Assembly: GCA_905221605.1 (NCBI GenBank) | Contig: CAJNDS010002746.1 | Location: 428,389 to 492,388 of the forward strand | Direction of reading: 5' to 3' | Source of the DNA: Symbiodinium natans | Lineage: Eukaryota; Sar; Dinophyceae; Suessiales; Symbiodiniaceae | DNA length: 64,000 nucleotides | In this document: positions 23,455 to 35,393 of the stretch, piece by piece | How positions within the stretch are numbered: the first letter of the stretch is position 1 | How the letters are laid out: each line of letters begins with the position of its first letter | Notes under the pieces: generated by a model | What the model was told of the DNA's origin: nothing | Database searches by the model: none | What the model saw: the letters and a program-made list of their open reading frames with translations, nothing else | Position numbers and translations under genes: made by a program

Positions 23455-26400
23455 TCAGTGAGCGCCCTGGGATGGTGTCTGACCTTTCCAGCTCTGGGGT
23501 TCCCCACCCCCCTAGGTTCCCCCCCCATAGTTTAGGGTCTAGGGCTACTACCCAGGGTTCCCCGCCATAATAAACGCCGTTTCAGCCTAATCGAGGCGAT
23601 TTAAGGGGTGGAACCTAGGGGGGTAGTTTTGAGGGGGCCTAAATCCTAAACCCTAAACCCTAAAAGTAGAGAAACGCATGATCTTGGGATCCCCCCATTT
23701 ATAGATCAGATGCAGATCTCCCTCCTCCTGCTTGGTGTTGCCATACCCTAGGCCCTGCACTCCGCATCCGCGTACCCTGAGGCGGTGTAGGAGGCACGGT
23801 TTAGGGTTGAGGTTTGCGGTTTAGGGTTTATGGTTTAGGGTTTAAGGTTTCGGGCATAGCCTAAACCGACCTAAACCCTAAACCCTGGAAGCGAGCTATT
23901 CGTGATACGGTTTAAGGTTGCTATATTGCTGGTGGCATTCGGGAGCTTGGGAACTTTGGGCCTAGGATGTCTTAGTAGCCCAGATTATGACAAGGGTACC
24001 CTATTTTGGTTGTTTACTTTATAAGGGAACTCAGAAACAAAACAAGGGTAACAAGTGGCTACCACTGGGACACTGGGATACCAAGATGTGCCAGCAGGAG
24101 CCAAAACCTCCCTGCCTGCAGAATCGTCCGGCGCCCGACGCCGTACGCGCTTCCCGCCCGCGCATCCGAGAACCTAGGCGCCAGCGGTTTAGGGTTTAGG
24201 GTTTAGGGTTTAGGGTTTAGGGTTTAGAGCCCCGAAGCCTAGATCTTGGCTGTCCAGTATCCCCGGGGAACTAAAGGTTATAACCTTTGGGATTAAGCAG
24301 GGATCGGAATACCCTTAAGAAGGTGAAGGTAGCTACTCTACTACTAAGAGAAACTCGACACCGCCCTAAACACATCCTTAACCCCCCAAAACAACAGTCC
24401 ACACTATCACGAACACACACCAAAACCCAAAATACTAGTCGAAAACCCCAACAACCCCAAACCCCAAACCCCTAAACCCTAAACCCTAAACCCAACCCTA
24501 ACCCCAACACTACCTAAAGAGCCCTCAGCTCCAAGCATCCTCAACCCGAAATACAAGGGCCTTAATGATTAGAATAAGGTTTTGGCGGAAAACATCGTGT
24601 AACTATAGAGTGACCAGAAGGGTAAACGATTAGCAATTATTCCGACCCCTCGAGTACACACCCTAAAGCCGTAAGCACAACGGTACTGGGTCTCCCAGTA
24701 GGGAAGGAGTTAGGGGCTAGGCATTAGGGTTTAGGGTTATGGGTTTATAGGGCTTACAGAATACATCGATCTCCCAGTTGCCCCAAAAATCCCTGGCAAA
24801 CCTCCAGAAGAACTAGAACCCCGACACAAACAGCCTGGCAAAAACAAAGAAACCTAATCCCTCAAACATGCCCTATAACCCCACAAAGGCCCTCGACAAA
24901 AACGCTTGGCCTCCCCACCCCTGGTTGGCGTAGTGGCCCACGCTGATCTTCAGCGCTGTGACCCTTACGATGCCAGCCACCTGTAGTGGAGGTCTTTTGC
25001 AGATGGGGCCGGTTGGCTGGTAGCAAAACCCGACACCCCAAACCCGGAAACCCTGAACCCTAAACCCGGAAACCCTAAACCTTAGAACCTGACAGCCAGC
25101 TCGCAAGCCCACTTAAATGCCTGAACTGGAAACACCCCTGAACCAGCCTGAGCCCCAAAGACTACGTAATCCCTAAGGCCCAAACCCTAAACCCTGAACC
25201 CTAAACCTTATAAACCCCAAACCCTAAACCCTAAACCCTCAACCCTAAACCCTAAACCCAAAACCCTAAGCCCCAAACCCTAAACCATGGTTTGTAGGGA
25301 CTGCCAAGGGCTGCTAGTGCCTCTACGACCCTCAAGCCACCTGAGGTTTGGGTTAAGTAGGGTTTAGGGGTTGGGGTTTGGGGGTTGGGGTTTAGGGTTT
25401 CCGGCTTAGGGTTTCGGGTTTGGCGTTTAGGGTTTAGGGTTTAGGGTTCAGGGTTTCTATCAACCCGAAGTAGGCCTCTAAACCCGAACGTGCCGAGTGA
25501 GTCCGTGCTAAACCAAAGGAAAAATTTGGGGTTTGGGGTTTAGGGTTTAGGGTTTAGGGTTTAGGGCTTATATCAACCCCAAACCCCGACAAACCTCAGC
25601 CTCAACCTCAACCACAACAGATGTACCGAATCAAACCCCCATGAGAACCCTGAGCCCTTTTGACCTTCTAACCCTAAACCCTAAGCCCTAAACCCTAAAC
25701 CCTTCTTTTGCAGAAGGCCAAGGGGCAAGCTGGTCCGGCGACCAAATGCTGACGTGCTTCCGGCAAAGCATGCCTGCTTTAGGGTCTAGGGTTTAGGGTC
25801 TAGGGTTTAGGGTTTAGGGTTTAGGGTTTTGCATGCCCTTTGGGCACCGTCGGTGTCACGTGTTCCGGTATTCAGACTTTGGGATTCCGCCTTAGTTGGC
25901 ATTTTCAAAGCCTGAACCCTATACCCTCAACCCTCAGCCCTCAACCCTAGACCCTAAACCCTAAACCCCGAACCCTAAACCCTGAACCCTAAACCCCACA
26001 CCCTAAACCCTAAACCCCAAACCCTTGGATCCTACACTTTGCGCCCTTGGCACTGCTCTGGACTGAGGGTTCAAGCTCGTGAGCCCAAAGACCTGCAAAA
26101 GCCAATCCTCGAACCCAAAACCCAAAAAACAGGAATTAGGGTTTAGGGTTTAAACCCTACACAGCCCCTAAACCTGAAACCCTAAACCCTTAGACCCTTA
26201 GACCCTTAGACCCTTAGACCCTTAGACCCTTAGACCCTTAGACCCTTAGACCCTTAGACCCTTAGACCCTTAGACCCTTAGACCCTAAAACCTAAAACCC
26301 TAAAACCCCAAAACCCTAAAACCCTAAAACCCTAAAGCCCTGAAGCCCTAAAGCCATAACACCCTGAAACCCTAAAACCCTAAGCACTAAAACTTAAAAC

Positions 26401-27310
26401 CCTAAACCCTAAAAAACCAAAAAAAGACCTTAAGCCCCAAAACCCTAAAACCCTAAAACCCTAAACCCCCCAAAATCGGCAGCTTCTCGCACTTTTTTCG
26501 CTTGACGCAAGCAACGCAGTGCGGGTGGCGCTTCCGATAGCTACGACCGGCAGATAGACCCGCAACTGTTTGAGATGTGGCCTGGCCTAGCCTAGGGTTG
26601 AAAGGTTAGTTTTAGGGTTTTGGGTTTAGGGTTTAGGGTTGAGGGTTGAGGGTTTAGGGCTTTACCCTACCTGGAGGTTCAAGGGTACTTATAACCCCAG
26701 TTATAACTATTTGTTAGAAGTCCCCTAGGTGTAGGGAACCTTAGGGAAGCTTAGGAAGCCTTGGGGAGTAGCGGGGAGCAATAGAGAACCTTGGGTTACA
26801 CATCCCCCTTGAACCCCCCTGCCTTAAGAACCTTATGATCAAAAGGTTAAACTTAGGTTTTAAGGTTTGGGGGCAAGCTTTCATTCCCAAACTCGCACCT
26901 TAAACCCTAAGCCCGAATTGATTCCTGAGCCCCAAAAACCACTGAAGCAGTCATTGTGTAAGTAGGTTTTTAGCTTTAGGGTGGAGGGCGGCTTAGATTG
27001 CGAAGCTGCTCATGACCCTACCCAAGAGTGACCTGGGAATCAGCAGGGGACCCTTTTTGGTTTGAAGGGGCTCGTAAGGGAACCCGCCTTAAAAGGGGAA
27101 TGTGGACCTACTCTGGGTCCCAGATAAAGTTTGGAGGGGGACCCTAGCGTCTGGGTGTTTTGCGAGCCCACTACTTCCAAGTCGTGGTTTCAACAAGCTG
27201 TTGCACATTGAACAACTTCTGCCATGAATAGCCACTTCAACAACTACACCCGCAGGGCCCTGAAACACCCAACTGTGTTTGTTGCATGCGTCCTTCAAGT
27301 TTCTGTTCAT
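23455..27310 (-). CDS. Gene model of unknown function, 12 small exons
   Basis: I do not recognise this protein. Candidate exons on the minus strand: 27310-27143 (ATG), 26565-26467, 26092-26038, 25773-25701, 25507-25484, 25340-25286, 25016-24919, 24685-24662, 24173-24116, 23945-23884, 23776-23659, 23493-23455 (TGA). They sum to 873 nt (290 codons plus stop) and every junction keeps phase. Donors are GT except a GC donor after 24116. The best supported exons are the first (purine-rich first codon positions, contains GRSCSMCNSLL), 25016-24919 (IVRVTALKISVGHYANQG), 24173-24116, and 23776-23659 (QEEGDLHLIYKWGDP). The 24-nt exons are weak. The start lies about 0.4 kb downstream of the OTU stop on the same strand, as in head-to-tail dinoflagellate gene rows. 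The whole chain is inference from splice signals and open phase, without homology. Confidence 0.42.
23981..24086. mobile_element. Inverted-repeat element family D in an intron of the gene at 23-27 kb
   Basis: GGGTACCCTATTTTGG near the left end and GGCTACCACTGGGA with CCAAG at the right end; lies 30 bp from an exon end. Confidence 0.55.
26187..26285. repeat. Octamer variant block CCCTTAGA
   Basis: About twelve perfect CCCTTAGA units flanked by ordinary and degenerate heptamers. Confidence 0.9.
27018..27127. mobile_element. Family E copy, 16 bp from the first exon of the 23-27 kb gene
   Basis: CCCAAGAGTGACCTGGGAAT to GGACCTACTCTGGGTCCC. On the coding strand it begins 16 bp inside the first intron. 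Confidence 0.6.
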
Positions 27311-27725
27311 TGAGAGGCTCTGGCACACACCCTAAACCCTAAACCCTAAACCCCAAACCCCAAAACCCTAAACCCTAAACCCTAAGCCCTAAGCCCTAAG
27401 CCCCCCATGAACCTGGGACACTGACGGGCCTATCTACCCATCCTCGGAAGGTGACAGCAGTTTCCCTTGAGGAGTCTCAGTCGGCCATTGTTGATTTTCG
27501 GTGTGGTTTGGGGCTTAGGGTCTGGCTTTAGGGCTTATAGGGTTTAGGGTTTAGGGTTTAGGGTTTAGGGTTTAGGGTTTAGGGTTTAGGGTTTAGGGCC
27601 AGTTTAGGGTTTTGGGGGTTCAAGGTTTAAGGTTCAGGGGCTTAAAGCTCATGAAAGCAACTTGAGAAGGTGCTCCCTCGCCTGGTGGAGGGCTTTCAAA
27701 GCCGACTGCATGGGCTCTACGTCTC

Positions 27726-30700
27726 TCAGAGTACTAAGGCGTCATAGTGAAGACGACCCTTGCAAGGGTGCGTTTAGGGCGCATCGGTTTAGGGTTTAGG
27801 GTTTAGGGTTTTAGGGCTTTGAAGGCTTTGAGGCTTCTCAAGGGTTTGGGGCTTCATGGTTTAGGGTCAACCTGGCTTGGGGTCACGCAAACTTCTGGCA
27901 CACGGGGTTAAGATTTAGAGAGCTGACAAAGGCTTGGTAGGGTTTACGGCTTAGGGTTTAGGTTTTAGGGTTTAGGGTTTGGGGTTTGGGGTTTAGGGTT
28001 TAGGGAGCTGAAAAAGGGTTGGTAGGGTTGCCTATACCCAGACCCTGGGAGGATCCAAAAGTAGAACCCCCAACTAGTACCCTAGACTACTACTGGGAGC
28101 CCTGGGATCTATGGGAAGGGTCTTTGTAGGGCTTCTAGGATGTACAGGCGTGTCGGGTTGAGGGCCCGAAACCCTAAACCCTAAACCCTAAACCCCTTAG
28201 GGCTCTGAGGAACCCAGCCTGATAGAGGATCGGCACGACACGTCCATTGGAACCAAACCGCGCGATCCGGGAGAATCCGCCCCGACGGGACTCGTAGACT
28301 TCGATGCTAACCTTCGGGAAGTTGCTCGGGTTCAGGGTTTAGGGTTTGGGGTTTGGGGTTTGGGGTTTGGGGTTTGGGGTTTGGGGTTTGGAGTTTAGGG
28401 TTTAGGGTTTAGGGCTTAGGGTCTATAGGGGTTAGAGGTTAGGGTTTAGGGGGTTTAGGCCTGTATTGTTGGGACCCGATCTAGGTGCCACGCGTCCTAA
28501 AAGTCCTCAATGCCTGACACCCCAAACCTCTGGGTTAGGGTTTAGGGTTTCGGGTTTAGGGTTTAGGGTTTGGGGTTTAGGGTTTAGGGCTTAGGGCTTA
28601 GGGCTCTGGCCTTCTTCATCTGGGCAAGGACCGCGAGCTCAATGCCTCCTCCCCAGGCACCTTTTCAGTGAGTTGGGGGCTTCGGCACTTCAAGCCAAAA
28701 AACTTGGGATGTCCCCCCCTTTATTCTAACAGTCCTTAATAGGGATGATAGTAGCCTCTACTAAAATCCCAAGTTAAGGACTGTTAGTATAAGGCGAAAC
28801 ATCCCAACCCTAAGCCCTAAACCCTAAAAACCCTTAGAGCGTGCTACCCTGCTGCCCCCCTCAACCCGAGCAAGCGCTTTGAACCCCTGGAAAACCGCTT
28901 TCCAGCCAATCAAGAGTTTTGACACCCTCTTAAGCCTGTTGAACCTTAAACTACTTGCTTAAGAATCCCCCCCCCACAAGCTCATATATGTACATATACA
29001 TATACAAATGTATATGTACATATATATATGTATATATATATATATATTATAGATCATCTATTTTATGGGGGTGTTCTTGAGCAAACCGTAGAAAATTGGT
29101 CCTCGGAAGCCGAGGCTCGACCCGCAACTCCGAACCCCCATAAACAGCCCTAAACCCAATCAGGGCCAATTGCAGACGCTACCTTGCTTCTCCAATAGGC
29201 GAGGGGAAAAAAGGTTAAACTCCGTTGTTCCCACTGGATAAGGAAACCCCAAACCCTAAACCCTAAACCCTAAACCATAAAGGCAAATTCTTGGGCGGAC
29301 TTCTGAACGTCTCCTGCAAGTTAAAGTTGTAGGCGCCCTATTGTAGTTTCTACAAAACCGGAAAGGTTAAAGTCCTAAGAGCCAGCCAGAAGAAAGCCAA
29401 GAATTGCAGACCCTGCCAAAAGCATTGATCCCTATGACACCTTCTTAAGCCCGGCTGCAAGGCCCTTTTGGACCCCAAACCTTCAACCCTTTATCCCACA
29501 CCCCCGCTTGAAAGACCAACAAGCTGCGACTAAAGCCTAAACTCTAAACCCTAAACCCCAAAGCCTAAACCCTAAAGCCTAAACTCTATCAAACGCAGAG
29601 TCCAAACAAAGCCACATCTTCAAAGCCTGCTCTAGGCTCTCATGCGAGACGCCCTAGCCCCAAGCTTTACTGAACCCTTCAATCCCTTAAAGCCACCAAA
29701 ACCATCAAAAACCATCATAAACCCTCAAAGCACTTAAATCCCCCTTCAAGCCCCCAAAACCTTCGAAAAACCCTAAACCCTAAACCCTAAACCCTAAACT
29801 CCTCTTCTGGGGCACCTCCTCGGAGTCGCTGCACATAGCTGTTCACCCCGACGTTGGCATCCATGCGAATCCACTCCGCAAGGGGCGTGTCCAGGATCTG
29901 CCTTGGGTTTGGGGTTTGGGGTTTAGGGTTTAGGGTTTAGGGTTTAGGGTTTAGGGTTCGGGGGTTTAGGGGTTTAGGGTTTAGGGGTTTAGGGGTTTAG
30001 GGGTTTAGGGGTTTAGGGGTTTAGGGGTTTAGGGGTTTAGGGGTTTAGGGGTTTAGGGGTTTGGGGTGTAGGGTTTAGGGGTTTAGGGTTTAGGGGTTTA
30101 GGGGTTTAGGGCTTAGGGTTTAGGGTTAGAGTTTAGGGTTTAGGGGTTAAGGGGGTTTAGGGGTTTAGGGGTTTAGGGGTTTGGGGTTTAGGGTTTAGGC
30201 TTAACTTAAGGGTTTAGGGGTTAGGGGTTTAGGCTTTAGGGTTTAGGGATTAGGGTTTAGAGTCCTTACTATGAGGATGCAGAACTACCCACGTGGGACG
30301 GAGGATCCTCTTCACCAAAGACAGAGAAGAATAGCGCAAACAATGTCATGAATAAATGCTGTAGATAAGATATCTAAACAAACAAAAATGTAATCGCTTT
30401 ATGCACATATAAATAAGCCCTCACACACAACATATGTGTGTATATATATATACATATGAATATTGATATAATGTACACACACACACGCGCTTAACCGTAA
30501 GCGTAGGAATGCAGTATGTGTAACTAGCAAAGAACCTTCCGGGCTGCCTTAAACCCTAAACCCCCTAAACCCTCTAAAACCTAAATCCTTAAACCCTAAA
30601 CCCCTAAACCCCTGAACCCTAAACCCCTAAACCCTTAAGACACTTAAGACCACACCCAGAAGCATGTTCGGCTGTCCGGAGATGGTATCGGCAACGCCTT

Positions 30701-33700
30701 TTCGGAGCGAGTGGGCTGTACCTTGAGTCAGGGCAGAGGTCGATCTCCAAAGGGGGATTTAGGGTTTAGGGTTTAGGGTTTAGGGTTTAGGGTTTAGGGT
30801 TTAGGGTTTAGGGTTGAGGCGTTTAGGTTTCAGGGGTTTAGGCTTTCGGGATCAGGGGCTTTTGGGGTTCAGGGTTTAGGGCTTAGGGGTTCAGGGTTTG
30901 GGTTAGGGGTTTTGGGTGTATGGGGTTAGGGTTTAGGGTTTTGGGTTGCAGGGTTTCGGGTCAGGGGTTTAGGGTGTAGGATTCATAAGAGCTCGTTGAG
31001 GCGCTACCATCGCCGAGCCCGTAGGACACGGAGTGGAAGAGGCACGAGCCGTCTCCTCATACGGGAGCCACGGGTTTGGGTGGTTTAGGGTATAGGGTGT
31101 AGGGGTTAGGGTGTAGGGTTTGGGGTTTGGGGTTTCCAAAGACCTCTCGCTACTGTACTTTAGCTCGATCCCCTGCGATTGCCACGGTTCCCCACCCCCT
31201 TCAACAAATTCTGATGACCCACTTAGAGCCAGTTCAGGGTTGATTGAGCTTAGGGAACCCTCGACCCTACTGTAAACCCTCAATCCTAAGCCCTGAGCTC
31301 TAGACCCTCAACCCTAAGCCCCGAACCCTCATCCCTCATCCCTCAACCCTCAACCCTAAATGCGCAACCTTCAAGCCTCAACCCTAAACCCTCAACCCTC
31401 AAGCCAAATAAACCCCCAACCCTAAACCCACATCCCTCAGCCCCAAAACAAAACCCTCATCCCTAAACCCTAAGCCCTCATCCCTCAAAACCCTCAACTC
31501 TAAACTTTAAGGGTGGGGGGGGGGGGGGGGTGTGCCCCAATGATGTCCTGGCTGTCGCACCACACGGGCACGGCTAACGAATTTCGCCTCCTCCAGCTCT
31601 GCTGCGGCCACGAGGTGGCTTTTGCCTTTGAGGCACCTGTGGCTTTCTTTCGGGGTTTAGGTGGTTTTGGGGGGTTTGCTGGGTTCGTTTGGATTTAGGA
31701 TTCTCGGGTTTAAGTGTTAGGGGTAGGGTTCAAAACCCTAAACCCTAAACCCCAAACCCCTACTCCCCCCGACTTGGGCAATTACAAAAGGGCCCTTTCG
31801 GACGGCGAGGCGCCAGGCGTCGGGATGCTTGTCCCGAGGCTTCTCGAAATGCGGGCACGTCCTCTGAGTTTAGGGTTTAGGGTTTAATAAGGGTTTAGGG
31901 TTTAGGGTTTAGGGTTTAGGGTTTAGGGTTCAGGGGGGTTAGGGTTTAGGGTTCCAGGGTTCCAGGGTTTGGTGTTGGGCTTATAGGGCCTGTTTTGCTG
32001 GCGGAGCTTTCTAGGGGAAAAGCAAGGCTTGCCTTGGTGGCCTTGTATAGTACCTGCCGAGGCAAGGAGGCACCTACTCGGAACACTGAGCTTGAAGTTG
32101 TTCGATTGTGCAGGAAATAACCCTAAACCCTAAACCCTAAACCCTAAACCCTAAACTGCCCTAAACCCTAAACCCGAAACCCAAGACCTCGAGGTTCAGG
32201 CCTTAGGCCTTTAGGGTTGTCGTAGGGTCTTCGGAGTAAGGTCTTAGGGTTTAGGGTTTAGGGTTTAGAGTTTAGGGTTTAGGGGAGCTCTGCAGCACTT
32301 GGGGTGTCAGCACTTCGTCTGTTGAGGTTTCTAGTTTGCAAGGGTTTGGGGGTTTTGAGGGTTGGGTTTAGGGCTGTTAGGGCTTGGATTCCTTTTTGCT
32401 TGGGAATACAGAGATTCAGGTTGAGGGAGTTTAGGGTTTGTTTAGGGTTCAGGGTTTGGGGGGTTTAGGGTTTAGGGTTTAGGGTTTAGGGTTTAGGGTT
32501 TAGGGTTTAGGGTTTAGGGTTTAGGGTTTAGGGGTTAGGGCCGGGGGGAGGGGGGGGGTTGTGGTTTGCGGTCTCGGGACTTAGGGCCATCTAAGATGCA
32601 TGGGACGGCGCATGTCTGACCCGACGTTCCTTGGTCCCTAAACCCCAAGGTAGCCCGAAAAACCGTACTGGACTCAACAAAACGCCGTGTGCTAGAGAGA
32701 GGTCCATGGGTGCAAGAAAAAGCTGCTTAGGTAAAACCCTCTTCTTTTCGTGGGCAAACCTTGTCCCCCAAACATGGTCCCCGGTATGGCCCTTACTTGA
32801 CCCTAGACAACCCAAGGGCCAATCCTTCGGAGCCCTTTGAAGGAGGTAGGGGACCATATGAAGGGCCCATCCCAAAACCCTACACCCTAAACCCCAAACC
32901 CTAAACCCTAAACCCCAAACCCCAAACCCTAAACCCTAAACCCTAAACCCTGTGAACCCCAGGCATGTCATAGGCTCACTAATAATGTCGTATCCTGATT
33001 AGTCTGGACCCCCTCAATAATGAAAAGTTTTCCAAAAATTATTCAGGAGACCCAATTTGGATTGCCCCCCCACAATAAAGTAAAGTTTTTCGGGCATGGG
33101 TTTCGGAACAGAGAAAAAAGAGAAGAAGATGATGAAAGAAAAGAGCAAAAGAAGAGCAGCTTCAAGTCGGAGTTCTGAGCTGTCATCCCCAACCTCCCGG
33201 GTTCAGGGTCTACGACCAGGCCTGAAAACAAGGATTCCTTATGACTTCGCTTATCTGAGGAGGCCTAGCCATCAAATTTTGAAGGGGGTAGTCCACGTGC
33301 TGCCCCGAAGCCCATTAAAAAAAAAAAAAATGCACCCCCACAATAATGTCAAGGTTTTCGGGGGGAGGGGGGGGGGGGGGGGGCGGGCCTTCAAGCTTCC
33401 GGGTTCAGGGTCGACGACCAGGCCGGAAAACAAGGATTCCTTATGACTTCGCTTATCTGAGGAGGCCTAGCCATCAAATTTTGAAGGGGGTAGTCCACGT
33501 GCTGCCCCGAACCCCATTAAAAAAAAAAAAATTGCACCCCCACAATAATGTCAAGGTTTTCGGGGGGAGGGGGGGGGGGCTTACCTGAGCTGAGCTCATC
33601 TGAGCTTACCTGAGCTTAATTATGTAAGAGGAGAGGGAAAGGAAGAGGAGAGGAAGAGGAGAGGGAAGCGAAGAGGAAATGAAGAGGAGCCGGTGGGGGG

Positions 33701-33772
33701 GGGGCCCGGGGCCGAAAATTAGTTTGGGGGGGTCCCTTTTTTTAAACACTATTACGGGGGTGGATTTAGTTT

Positions 33773-33804
<32 letters not shown>

Positions 33805-35393
33805 CTCACACTAATCAGGATACCACATTATTCAGTCCCCCAGATGTCTCAGGTCATACCTGAACACCCTGCGGCCCCCACTGTAGATCCTTCTTTTTTG
33901 TTTTTAGGGGGAGGGTTTAGGGTTAGGGCTTCTATTGTAGGGTTTAGGGTAGTATTGGCGGGAGGAGATCGGGATTACATTTCAGACAATGTCAGTCAAG
34001 CTTCTCCGTCGCGTGCGGGCCGTCGCACTTGTCGCAGGTGACCTTGCCCTGCGATGCCACCGGCGTCGATACGGACTTGCTCTTGGCGGGAGACATGGTC
34101 GTAGAACCCGGTGACGCCGTGAACGCCGACTTTGCCATGGCAAAGGCACCTGCCCACAAGATCTCTAACTCCCTGGAATTCGGGTTTAGGGTTTAGGGTT
34201 TAGGGTTTAAGGTTTAGGAGTCCGAACAGACCTGAGATAGGGCCTGAGAGATTTAAAGCTGAGGCATTCGAGAGTCTTAACGCTTTGTTCACGCTTATTT
34301 ACACACGTATATGTATGCATGGCAACCCTAAACCCTAAACCCTAAACCCTAAACCCTAAACCCTAAACCCTAAACCCTATAGACCCCAAACCCTGAACTT
34401 TATTTTATTCATGGCCTTCCAGGGCTTCAGAGGACCCAGACCTTTTTCAAAAGGCATTCAAGGGTTCAGGGCTCAGGTCACCAGAGGTTTAGGGTTGACC
34501 AAAAACTCGGAATATCAAGAAACAGCCACGGGTTTGGGGGGGGGTTTAGGGTTTAAGGTTTGGGGTTTAAGGTTTAGGGTTCAAGGTTTAGGGTTTAAGG
34601 TTTAGGGTTTAGGGTTTGGGGTTTAAGGATTAGGGACTGGATTTGTCAACTTGCCCGGCTTGAGATGGGCGGGGCGTTGGACCAGGCGTTCGGCCGGGAG
34701 GTGGGGCTGTCGACGTAGAGCTTGATCTGCCTGGGGATTCAGGGCTTTATAGGGTTTAGGGTTTAGGGTTTTAGGGTTTTAGGGCTTTAGGGTTTTAGGG
34801 TTTGAGGGTTTGAGGGTTTGAGGGTTTGAGGGTTTGAGGGTTTGAGGGTTTGAGGAATTAGGGGAAGGTCGTAGGGTTTAGGGTTTCATAACTTTAGGGT
34901 TTGAGGGTTTGAGAAATTAGGGGAGGGTCGTAGGGTTTAGGGTTTCGGGTCTGAGGGTCTAAGGAAGTGTAGGGTTTAGCGTCTTGAGATTTGCTGCGGG
35001 GTTCAGGGTCTGAGGGTCTGAGGGTTTGAGGGATTAGGGGGCTTGATTTGACTCGGGATTCAGCGTTTTAGGGTATGAGGGCCTGAGGAAGTTTGAGGGT
35101 GTAGGGTCTTGAGATTTACCTCAGGATTCAGTGCTTTAGGGTCTGAGGGTCTGGGAATGTTTAGGGTCTTGAGATTTGCCTCGGGATTCACGGTCTGAGG
35201 GCCTGAGAAAGTCTGAGGGTTTTGGGTCTTGATTTGCCTGGGGATTCAGTGTTTTAGGGTCTGAGAATCTGAGAAAGTTTAGGGTTTGGGGTCGTGAGAT
35301 TTGCCTCGGGATTTCGGATTGTAGGGTTGAGGGTCTTAATTTGCTTTGGCAGATGCTAGGCCCCAAGACCTGTACTGCCCTACCTTGAGCCAT
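27726..35393 (-). CDS. OTU-domain cysteine protease (deubiquitinase-like) with zinc knuckle; 11 exons
   Basis: Predicted to cleave ubiquitin-type bonds (family knowledge). Exons, 5' to 3' on the minus strand: 35393-35370, 34726-34651, 34149-34007, 31863-31764, 31598-31548, 31055-31008, 30715-30654, 29897-29816, 28660-28611, 28311-28219, 27758-27726 (stop TGA). They total 762 nt with every phase matching, giving 253 residues. Residues 1-8 are MAQGRAVQ. A CX2CX3HX4C knuckle uses C72, C75, H79 and C84 (CDKCDGPH then CPHFEK). The catalytic region is RQPGDGSCLFHS (D133, C136). It is followed by DTPLAEW (171-177), AWGGGIEL (197-204), VSIEVYE (213-219), ILYQ and the terminal HYDAL (H247), in the order usual for OTU proteins. 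Donors are GT except GA after exons 3 and 5 and GC after exons 9 and 10. The GA donor of exon 3 is chosen because it gives the standard X4 spacing; a GC donor 4 nt downstream, with a matching acceptor, would add one residue. Exons 1 and 2 rest on phase and context only; the domain exons are firm. Confidence 0.85.
28335..28392. repeat. Variant block TTTGGGG
   Basis: About eight TTTGGGG units inside OTU intron 9. Confidence 0.85.
28704..28807. mobile_element. Family A copy in OTU intron 8
   Basis: Arms TTGGGATGTCCCCCC and GGCGAAACATCCCAA with AACAGTCCTTAA / TTAAGGACTGTT inside. Confidence 0.65.
29290..29403. repeat. Dispersed repeat shared with 1210-1325
   Basis: Both contain GACTTCTGAAC near the left and AAAGTCCTAAGAGCCAGC then GAAGAAAGCCAAGA at the right, with GTAGTxTCTACAAAA in the centre. 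Confidence 0.6.
29930..30190. repeat. Octamer variant block TTTAGGGG
   Basis: Heptamers give way to a run of at least ten TTTAGGGG octamers and mixed units, in intron 7 of the OTU gene. Confidence 0.9.
32977..33840. mobile_element. TIR-bounded element with internal tandem duplication and G-runs
   Basis: The left end ACTAATAATGTCGTATCCTG and the reverse complement of the right end ACTGAATAATGTGGTATCCTG match over about 27 bp with few differences. The 0.86-kb body holds a 202-bp near-perfect tandem repeat (33199-33400, then 33401 to about 33580) that contains an A-run and a G-run, plus a 28-bp G-run. It lies in intron 3 of the OTU gene. No transposase seen. Confidence 0.6.
33199..33580. repeat. 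202-bp tandem duplication
   Basis: Two copies share the same order: GGTTCAGGGTC, a 100-bp unique block, an A-run, then CCCCCACAATAATG and a G-run. Only a few bases differ. A diverged third partial copy is at 33060-33090. Confidence 0.8.
34797..34856. repeat. Octamer variant block TTTGAGGG
   Basis: Seven perfect TTTGAGGG units at the start of a larger minisatellite. Confidence 0.85.
34860..35345. repeat. Minisatellite, 58-67-bp units
   Basis: CTTGAGATTTGCCTCGGGAT recurs at about 34983, 35041, 35108, 35168, 35228 and 35293, between blocks of GGGTCTGAGG. It fills most of intron 1 of the OTU gene. Confidence 0.75.

Noticed and set aside
34797-35345. CRISPR-like regular repeats
   Set aside because: Units are contiguous, degenerate and lack unique spacers; it is a minisatellite in a eukaryotic intron.
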